Below, piece by piece: positions 50,119 through 56,889 of a stretch of 64,000 bases of DNA; the first letter of the stretch is position 1; every line of letters begins with the position of its first letter. The notes beneath the pieces were generated by a model, which worked only from the letters and a program-made list of their open reading frames with translations, was not told the DNA's origin and did no database searches. Source of the DNA: Neptunicella plasticusilytica (GTDB lineage: Bacteria > Pseudomonadota > Gammaproteobacteria > Enterobacterales > Alteromonadaceae); the NCBI RefSeq assembly GCF_047922965.1, contig NZ_CP150481.1:1798001-1862000 (forward strand), written 5' to 3'. Both the position numbers and the translations under genes were made by a program.

Positions 50119-51390
50119 ATGAATGACGTTAAAGCACAAAATATTGCCATTATTGGCTCCGGAATATCCGGCTTGACGGCAGGCTATATATTGAGCCGGC
50201 AGCACCAAGTTACCTTGTTTGAAGCCAATCATTATCTGGGTGGACACACTCATACCTTCGATGTTGATCTGCAAGGCAAAAACTATCCGGTTAACACCGG
50301 ATTTATCGTGTTCAATGACTGGACCTACCCCAACTTTATCCAGCTAATGGAGCAGCTTGGAGTAACCAGCGAAGCATCCAATATGAGTTTCAGCGTCCGT
50401 TGCGAGAACAGCGGTCTTGAATATAACGGCAATAATCTTGATACCTTGTTCGCCCAACGCAGAAACCTGCTGCGCCCTCGATTTTGGCGGATGATCCGCG
50501 ATATTCTGCGCTTTAACAAGCACAGCATTCAGGCGTTACAAGATAATGCCGTTGACGATGGTGAAACTGTTGGTGCTTTTTTCCAACGTCACGGCTATTC
50601 CGAAGATTTTATCAACCTGTATATCATTCCGATGGGTGCGGCGATTTGGTCGGCGTCTTTTGATGTCATGCGGGAATTCCCGTTGCGCTTTTTTCTGAGT
50701 TTTTTTAAAAACCACGGTTTATTGAGTGTTGATAACCGTCCGCAATGGCGGGTTTTAAGTGGAGGTTCGCGCGCCTATATCGGTCCATTGAGTCGCCCGT
50801 TTGGCGACAATATTCATTTGAATTGTCCAATTGTATCGGTAAAGCGCGCTGCGGATAGTGTTTTGCTTACTACCCAAAAAGGCGACCAGCACCAGTTTGA
50901 TCAGGTTATTTTTGCCTGTCACAGTGATCAGGCGTTACATATGCTGGCTGATCCCAGTGCGGAGGAAAACCAAATATTGGGTGCAATTCCCTATCAAATG
51001 AATGATGTTGTATTACACACCGACAGCAAGCTCATGCCAAAGCGCAAAAAAGCCTGGGCCAGCTGGAACTATCATCTGCCACAGCGCACCAGTAATTGCG
51101 CGATGCTGACTTACAATATGAATATGCTGCAGAATTTTGATGACGCGCCATTGCCATTGCTGGTAACGATGAATCGTAATTCCGAGATTGATGCTGACAA
51201 GATTATTCAATGCTTTCAATACAGTCACCCGGTATTCAGTCTTGATGGTATTGCCGCTCAGCAACGTCATCATCAAATCAGCGGACAGCGGCGGACCCAT
51301 TATTGCGGGGCGTACTGGTTTAACGGTTTTCATGAAGATGGGGTAAATAGTGCATTGCGAGTTGTAAAGCAGTTTGGTTTGACGTTATGA
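50119..51390 (+). CDS. FAD-dependent amine oxidase-like protein
   Basis: 423 residues. The dinucleotide motif is IAIIGSGISGLTAGYILSR, followed by EANHYLGGHTHTFDV. A C-terminal GAYWFNGFHEDGVNSALRV binds the flavin. It belongs to the NAD(P)-binding/amine oxidase group that is consistently paired with DUF1365 and CFA synthase. In Rhodobacter, related genes in the RpoE regulon take part in making modified (furan) fatty acids. The exact reaction here is inferred, perhaps a fatty-acyl oxidation or desaturation. Confidence 0.9.
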   Translation: MNDVKAQNIAIIGSGISGLTAGYILSRQHQVTLFEANHYLGGHTHTFDVDLQGKNYPVNTGFIVFNDWTYPNFIQLMEQLGVTSEASNMSFSVRCENSGLEYNGNNLDTLFAQRRNLLRPRFWRMIRDILRFNKHSIQALQDNAVDDGETVGAFFQRHGYSEDFINLYIIPMGAAIWSASFDVMREFPLRFFLSFFKNHGLLSVDNRPQWRVLSGGSRAYIGPLSRPFGDNIHLNCPIVSVKRAADSVLLTTQKGDQHQFDQVIFACHSDQALHMLADPSAEENQILGAIPYQMNDVVLHTDSKLMPKRKKAWASWNYHLPQRTSNCAMLTYNMNMLQNFDDAPLPLLVTMNRNSEIDADKIIQCFQYSHPVFSLDGIAAQQRHHQISGQRRTHYCGAYWFNGFHEDGVNSALRVVKQFGLTL

Positions 51391-52217
51391 CGACCCAAAA
51401 AATATTAACCCCGGCAATGAATAGTGCCGTTTACAGCGGTTTTGTCCACCACCGGCGTTATGCGCCCAGCCAGCATCAATTCCGGTATCCGTTGTTTATG
51501 TTATATCTGGATCTGGATGAAATACCCCGGCTGGCCGAGCAGAAATGGTATTTTTCGATGGAACGATTTAATTTTCTCAGTTTCCATCGCCAGGATTATT
51601 TTCACCCCCAACAAACCAGTCTAAAACAGGCGGTGGTTGACAAGGTGACGGGCTATTTTGAGCATGCAGGATTAACCAAGCCATTCATTAGCCAGGTTTG
51701 TATGTTGGCTCACGTGCGCTACCTGGGGTTCATATTTAACCCTGTTACGCTGTATTACTGCTACGATCCGCAGCAACAGCTTACTGCCATCCTGGCGGAC
51801 GTGGCCAACACGCCATGGGGCGAAAGTCATGCATACGTTTTACCGATCAGTCATCTTTGTGATCAGGTCGAGTACCAACCTGAAGGACGGAGTCGACATC
51901 GATTCAGGTTTGCTAAAGCTTTCCATGTTTCACCTTTTAATCCGATGAATATGCATTACGGCTGGCTAATTAACGAACCAGCGCAAAGACTGGAAGTGTA
52001 TATCGAAAACCTGCAATATCAGCCAGATAATGACCAACCTGACAGGCGCTTCAGTGCTGCGTTAACGATGCGCCGCCAAAGCCTTGTAGACGATTTGGGC
52101 CGTTGTGCTATTGCCTATCCGTTGATGACATTGCAGGTCGTTACAGGTATTTATTGGCAGGCCCTGAAATTATGGCTGAAACGCACGCCATTTTACCCCC
52201 ACCCCGATTCAAACTGA
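51387..52217 (+). CDS. DUF1365 family protein
   Basis: 276 residues. Recognisable segments are the N-terminal YSGFVHHRRYAPSQHQFRYP, FIFNPVTLYYCYD (near 122) and KAFHVSPFNPMNMHY (near 178). It overlaps the FAD protein gene by four bases (ATGA), implying coupled translation. The family is always found with CFA-type methyltransferases; its biochemical role is unproven. Lipid modification is inferred from context. Confidence 0.93.
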   Translation: MTTQKILTPAMNSAVYSGFVHHRRYAPSQHQFRYPLFMLYLDLDEIPRLAEQKWYFSMERFNFLSFHRQDYFHPQQTSLKQAVVDKVTGYFEHAGLTKPFISQVCMLAHVRYLGFIFNPVTLYYCYDPQQQLTAILADVANTPWGESHAYVLPISHLCDQVEYQPEGRSRHRFRFAKAFHVSPFNPMNMHYGWLINEPAQRLEVYIENLQYQPDNDQPDRRFSAALTMRRQSLVDDLGRCAIAYPLMTLQVVTGIYWQALKLWLKRTPFYPHPDSN

Positions 52218-52251
52218 GCCGTTCTGTATCGCTAAAATTTACCCTTGTTGA

Positions 52252-52281
52252 TGATCCAAATCGATATGTTGTACGTAAAAC
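52252..52281 (+). promoter_or_regulatory. ECF11-type promoter of the cfa sub-operon
   Basis: TGATCC (52252-52257), 18 bases ending ACG, then TAAAAC (52276-52281). Spacing and elements match the site at 46358. It lies 41 bp before the cfa ATG, in the only gap over 100 bases within the operon. Confidence 0.72.
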
Positions 52282-52321
52282 AGGTTAATTATCGCTAATA
52301 AAATCAAAAATGGAGTGGTAG

Positions 52322-53584
52322 ATGCCCAGTACAACAATTCCGGCAACGGTGAATAAGACTCGACATCATTGGTCTGTACTAGTCTCGAAAAAGCTGGTTC
52401 TGGCCCAGCTCAAAAATATAAAAGTGGGTTGTTTAATAATAAAACAGCACGGACAAAGCTATCATTTTGGACAAAGATTACAGGACAGCCACTCTCTCTA
52501 CGCCGAATTACATATCCACGAACCGCGATGTTATGTTGATATCCTGACCGGTGGCAGTATCGGCGCGGCTGAAGCCTATATGAGTGGAGACTGGAGTTCA
52601 CCGGATTTAACCAGACTGGTGCAACTGATGGTCACCAATATGGATGTGCTGGACAGCATTGAAGGTGGGGTAGCAAGATTTTCACGCCCTGTGCTTAAAC
52701 TTATGCACAGGTTGCGCGCCAACACAGAAAGAGGTTCCAAGCGCAATATCGCTGCCCACTATGATTTGGGTAATGAGTTTTTCTCGCTATTTCTCGATCC
52801 AACCATGATGTATTCGGCCGGTATTTTCGCGGATAAACAAGCAACCATGGAGCAGGCCTCGCTGCATAAACTCGATGTTATTTGCCAAAAATTGCAGCTT
52901 GTCGAGGATGACCATTTACTCGAAATAGGGACCGGTTGGGGCGCTTTGGCCATTTATGCTGCACAGCACTATGGTTGCAGGGTCACGACAACGACGATTT
53001 CTGAAAATCAGTATCAGTTAACGCGCAAAAAAATTGCCGACGCGGGTCTGGAGAACCGGATTACCCTGTTGAAACAGGATTATCGCCAACTCACCGGCCA
53101 GTTCGACAAACTGGTGTCAGTGGAAATGGTTGAGGCGGTCGGCTGGAAATACTTTGAGCAATTTTTCGGCCAATGTTCATCGTTACTCAAAGCCGACGGG
53201 TTGATGCTGATCCAGTCTATTACTATTGCCGACCAACGTTATCAACAAGCCAAACGCAACGTTGATTTTATCCAGAAGTATATTTTCCCCGGCGGTTTTT
53301 TACCCTCGGTACAAGCGTTACTTGGCAGCGTATCGGCGGCAACAGACATGCGTTTGTTGGCCCAGCAGGATTACGCCGAGCATTACGCGCAAACACTTAA
53401 ATGCTGGGCTGATAACTTTTACCTGCATCGTGACCAGATCAAGGCGCTGGGTTATAACGATGAATTTATGCGCATGTGGGAATACTATTTGTGTTATTGC
53501 GAAGGTGGATTCAAACAGCGGGTGATTGGCGTATCACACTTGTTATTGGCTAAACCCGAATGTCGGCTGGATAACATTCGCTGA
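52322..53584 (+). CDS. Cyclopropane-fatty-acyl-phospholipid synthase family methyltransferase
   Basis: 420 residues. Characteristic stretches are IAAHYDLGNEFFSLFLDPTM, the SAM-binding LLEIGTGWGALAIYAA, VSVEMVEAVGWKYFEQFF, and the C-terminal KCWADNFY with YCEGGFKQR. It methylates unsaturated phospholipid acyl chains with S-adenosylmethionine at the inner membrane. In the RpoE-ChrR context the related Rhodobacter enzyme starts furan fatty acid synthesis, so the product may not be cyclopropane. GGAG lies before the ATG, and the gene has its own candidate sigma promoter. Confidence 0.94.
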   Translation: MPSTTIPATVNKTRHHWSVLVSKKLVLAQLKNIKVGCLIIKQHGQSYHFGQRLQDSHSLYAELHIHEPRCYVDILTGGSIGAAEAYMSGDWSSPDLTRLVQLMVTNMDVLDSIEGGVARFSRPVLKLMHRLRANTERGSKRNIAAHYDLGNEFFSLFLDPTMMYSAGIFADKQATMEQASLHKLDVICQKLQLVEDDHLLEIGTGWGALAIYAAQHYGCRVTTTTISENQYQLTRKKIADAGLENRITLLKQDYRQLTGQFDKLVSVEMVEAVGWKYFEQFFGQCSSLLKADGLMLIQSITIADQRYQQAKRNVDFIQKYIFPGGFLPSVQALLGSVSAATDMRLLAQQDYAEHYAQTLKCWADNFYLHRDQIKALGYNDEFMRMWEYYLCYCEGGFKQRVIGVSHLLLAKPECRLDNIR

Positions 53585-54138
53585 TGTCAAATCAGGCTAA
53601 TACCGACACAAGACAACATGCGTGGTCGGATTTAGTTATAAACGCGCTGTTGTTCCAGGTAATCTGGTTTATCGCCATTTTTGGTCCCTGGTACCTAGCA
53701 GTCGTTCCTTTGCTGTTATTGTTGTGGCATTACATTAAAACCAGCCAAAGCAGATTTATCGACAGCATGATGCTGCTGGTGGTCAGTACTTACGGTTTGG
53801 CAGTGGATTCGCTGATGAGTTTGGTTGGGTTATTCGAATTTGACCCTCAGCAGGCTTTATTCGCTAACGCTATCCCGTTATTTTTGCCGATTCTGTGGCT
53901 GGCTTTTGCCATGACCATTCATCGTTCACTCTATTGGCTGGTGAACAAATCCGGATGGTTTATCCTATTGTGCGTGTCGATAGGGCCGTTGTCCTATGTG
54001 GCTGCTCGTAGCGCATCGGCGGTTGTATTTGATCATCAGACACTGATTTTTATTGTCATTGAATGGTTAAGTATTGGGTTTTTGTGTGTGGGGCTAAACC
54101 ACTACGTGGACTCGGGGGACAGTAATGACAGACGCTAA
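53584..54138 (+). CDS. DUF2878 integral membrane protein
   Basis: 184 residues with about five transmembrane helices (LLFQVIWFIAIFGPWYLAVV, MMLLVVSTYGLAVDSLM, LFLPILWLAFAMTIH, and two later). Its start codon shares a base with the cfa stop (TGATG). The family is found almost only in this cluster. A lipid-handling or scaffold role is inferred from position. Confidence 0.85.
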   Translation: MSNQANTDTRQHAWSDLVINALLFQVIWFIAIFGPWYLAVVPLLLLLWHYIKTSQSRFIDSMMLLVVSTYGLAVDSLMSLVGLFEFDPQQALFANAIPLFLPILWLAFAMTIHRSLYWLVNKSGWFILLCVSIGPLSYVAARSASAVVFDHQTLIFIVIEWLSIGFLCVGLNHYVDSGDSNDRR

Positions 54139-54856
54139 ATTACTAACGGCTATACTGACTGTCAGTACGCTGTTTAGTCCTTATTGTTATGCCGCACAAT
54201 GGTTTGTTGATGGAATCGCCTATGCGCCAAACAGCCAACAAACTCTTTATACTGAACATCATCAAGTTAGCGTTGACCAACTGGGACAAACACTCCAGTC
54301 TAAAGTGTTGTATCGGTCGCCGGACGGGCAGCAGTTTGCAGACAAAGTTATCGATTATCGTCATAGTCAAACGGCGCCCGATGTCCTTTTTTCTGATCAT
54401 CGCAATCAGACCCAAATTGAGGTGGTTAACAAGCCGCAGAGTATTGTTATCACCTATACAACGGCAGGCAAACAACAGCGGCAAAGCGTCGGTTATAAAG
54501 CTGAAGACAAGGTTGTGATCGATGCCGGTTTTAACCATTTTGTGTTGCAACATTGGTCTGCGTTGCTTGCCGGCGACAAGATCGTTTTCGCCTTTTTAGC
54601 TATTGATCGGGCCAAGCTGATTGATTTTAGCGTCGAGAAAATAGCCCAAACGGCAGATAAGCTGGAATTGGCGATAAAGCCTGACAGCTTTTTTATTGGC
54701 TTGCTGGTTGATCCCATTGTACTCAGTTATTCACGCCACTCACGGCAGCTACAAACTTATCAAGGGCTGACTAATTTGCAGCGGGCCGAAAAGGGACAGT
54801 TAAAATCAGGCAACTTTGTTGCGCGGATTGAATATGTTTATCAACAGCAACACTAG
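54125..54856 (+). CDS. Secreted protein of unknown function, last gene of the photo-oxidative operon
   Basis: 243 residues with a signal peptide (LLTAILTVSTLFSPYCYA) and a mostly beta-strand remainder, with no family I can name. Features include VLYRSPDGQQFADKVIDYRH and a C-terminal lipid-binding-like LVDPIVLSYSRHSRQLQTYQG. It overlaps the DUF2878 gene by 14 bases. The stop codon TAG is formed by the first base of MITE-like element 3, so the original C-terminus may have been altered. Location in the periplasm and coupling to a lipid-modifying operon suggest a role at the envelope. Confidence 0.72.
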   Translation: MTDAKLLTAILTVSTLFSPYCYAAQWFVDGIAYAPNSQQTLYTEHHQVSVDQLGQTLQSKVLYRSPDGQQFADKVIDYRHSQTAPDVLFSDHRNQTQIEVVNKPQSIVITYTTAGKQQRQSVGYKAEDKVVIDAGFNHFVLQHWSALLAGDKIVFAFLAIDRAKLIDFSVEKIAQTADKLELAIKPDSFFIGLLVDPIVLSYSRHSRQLQTYQGLTNLQRAEKGQLKSGNFVARIEYVYQQQH

Positions 54857-55137
54857 GGCGCGTTGATCTTTGGTGTGTGTTTTTGCAGCAGTTTGTAGCG
54901 TATTTATACAAGGCAGAGCGAGTGTGGTGTAGTTATTTCTACATGAATGAGCGATAACGCGGTAGAAATGCGCTACAAACACTGCCCTCACGGTTTTAAA
55001 GAAAGGGGTTCAACCCAACACCTTCTGCTCTTTGTTGCCGGATTTTGACTTAGACCCACTAGGCCTGCAACCCGGCGTCGCGACCAGAAGGTGTTGGACT
55101 TGAACAAAATTCATACACCAAAGATCAACACGCCCTA
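54854..55137. mobile_element. MITE-like element 3 (284 bp with its TA borders)
   Basis: Non-coding element with about 24-bp terminal inverted repeats. The left end is TAGGGCGCGTTGATCTTTGG; the right end is the complement of TAGGGCGTGTTGATCTTTGG, with one mismatch in that span. TA borders both ends. An inner hairpin has perfect 13-bp arms CCAACACCTTCTG / CAGAAGGTGTTGG (55015-55027, 55085-55097). The outermost TAG on each side is the stop codon of the flanking gene. End sequence and length match element 2. Confidence 0.85.
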
Positions 55138-56514
55138 ATTGCTATAGGGTTTCGCCAGATGCAACGGGTCGAGCAAGTCTTTAAGTCGCTGCTCGTCAAG
55201 GTCGGTTTCCTCAAGCGCTATTTCCAATACTGTTTTACCTTCCTTGTCTGCGCGTTTGGCAATTTTGGCCGCATTTTCGTAACCAATTTCACCATTTAAT
55301 GCTGTCGCCAGGATCGGATTCTTATTTAATGCGTTGTTGGCATGTTGCTGATTAATCATAAAATCGGTAAACACCTTACCGGTTAAGCTGGAACACGCAC
55401 CGGCAAGTAGCTCTATGCTGCGCACCAGTTTTTCGGCAATCAGCGGTAACATCACATTCAACTGGAAATTGCCCGATTGAGCGGCAATAGTGACACTGGC
55501 TTCGTTACCGATAATATCAGCAGCAATCATCGCCACAGCCTCCGGAATAACCGGATTGACCTTACCCGGCATAATCGACGATCCTGGTTGCAGCGCGGTT
55601 AGCTGGATTTCTTGTAAGCCAGCGACCGGTCCTGAATTCATCCAGCGCAAATCGTTGGCCATTTTAAGCAAGGCAACGGCACAGGATTTAAGCGCCGACA
55701 TTAAATTCAAATGATGTTCCTGACTGCTCATGTATAAGGCCGGAGTGGTGGCAGCTTGCCAGTTTACCGGATCAAGCTGGCGTAGTCTGTCGCAGCAGTG
55801 TCGTGCAAATTGCTGATCAGAATTGACGCCGGTGCCAACAGCTGTGCCGCCCAGAGGCAAATGATGCAATTCTGTTTCTGCCTGTTCAATGCGATGCTGC
55901 GCCGTTTCCAGTTGCTGTTGCCAGCACTGTATTTCTTGGCCAAAGGTAATCGGCATCGCATCCATTAAATGGGTGCGACCGGTTTTAACATTATCACTAT
56001 ACTGAACTGCCAATTCGCCCAACCTTTGAGTCAGTGATTTAATTGCGGGATAAAATTGTTGGTGCAGTAACCTGACCGAGCTAAGCTGAATGGCGGCAGG
56101 GATTACATCGTTGCTGCTTTGCCCCATATTGACATGGTCATTGGGATGCACTTTTTGGCCCAGTTTCTCGGTAGCCAGAGTGGATAATACTTCGTTCACA
56201 TTCATGTTCGAGCTGGTTCCCGAACCGGTTTGAAACATATCCAGCGGAAAATGCTGGCTAAAATCCACCAGCTTGCTTTGCTGCGCGGCCTGTTGAATGG
56301 CCTCGGCGATATTGGCCTCCAGCAGTCCCAGTTGATGATTTGCCTGTGCGGCGGCCGCTTTTATATCGATAACTGCCTGGATTGTGGGGGCAGGAAAAGG
56401 ACGCTTGGAAAACTGGAAATTATCATGCGCCCGTTGGGTTTGCGCCTGATAGTAAGCATCTGCCGGTACTTTTACGTCGCCCATGCTGTCATGTTCGGTT
56501 CTATATTGACCCAT
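55135..56514 (-). CDS. fumC: Fumarate hydratase class II
   Basis: 459 residues from the ATG at 56514, chosen for the AAGGGAGGAG site four bases upstream; the frame extends 15 codons further. It interconverts fumarate and malate in the TCA cycle without an iron-sulphur cluster. Signature segments are SSNMNVNEV, NDHVNMGQSSNDVIPAA, GRTHLMDAMPITFGQE, and the fumarase loop GSSIMPGKVNPVIPEA. The stop codon TAG is provided by MITE element 3. The gene fills the space between elements 3 and 2. Its TCA partner acnA lies divergently upstream. Confidence 0.97.
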   Translation of the reverse strand: MGQYRTEHDSMGDVKVPADAYYQAQTQRAHDNFQFSKRPFPAPTIQAVIDIKAAAAQANHQLGLLEANIAEAIQQAAQQSKLVDFSQHFPLDMFQTGSGTSSNMNVNEVLSTLATEKLGQKVHPNDHVNMGQSSNDVIPAAIQLSSVRLLHQQFYPAIKSLTQRLGELAVQYSDNVKTGRTHLMDAMPITFGQEIQCWQQQLETAQHRIEQAETELHHLPLGGTAVGTGVNSDQQFARHCCDRLRQLDPVNWQAATTPALYMSSQEHHLNLMSALKSCAVALLKMANDLRWMNSGPVAGLQEIQLTALQPGSSIMPGKVNPVIPEAVAMIAADIIGNEASVTIAAQSGNFQLNVMLPLIAEKLVRSIELLAGACSSLTGKVFTDFMINQQHANNALNKNPILATALNGEIGYENAAKIAKRADKEGKTVLEIALEETDLDEQRLKDLLDPLHLAKPYSN

Positions 56515-56558
56515 TACTCCTCCCTTAAATTTTATGCTTAGTATGTTAGGGTAGTACA

Positions 56559-56842
56559 AAGAGCGTGTTTATCTTTCATAATCGCCACTGCTGGCGGCAA
56601 TTTTTTCTTCTCACAAGGCAGAAAATGCGCGAAGAGTGGTTCTCTTTAAGCGTTTGATAACGCAGAGAGAAGGAAAAATAGCCCCAGCCCCTTTCGTTAA
56701 GGTAAATGGGGTTGAGTCTGAAAATTCCTCACTCTTTGTTGTAAACAGATTTATTTAGGTGGCTAAACTACACTGTTTACAACAAAGAGTGAGAAATTTT
56801 CATTTCTCAACAGTGGTGAAGATGAAAGATAAACACGCTCTT
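56559..56842. mobile_element. MITE-like element 2 (284 bp)
   Basis: Non-coding element with perfect 21-bp terminal inverted repeats AAGAGCGTGTTTATCTTTCA plus T (56559-56579) and the complement (56822-56842). An inner hairpin has 29-bp arms with one mismatch (56720-56748, 56773-56801; core CTCTTTGTTGTAAACAG). The ends resemble element 3 (GRGCGTGTTKATCTTT) and the length is equal. It separates fumC from acnA. No clear target duplication is visible. Confidence 0.82.
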
Positions 56843-56889
56843 GGCTTAGCATGACGCAGTAATAAACTTTTTAAGGGAGAAAATCATTA

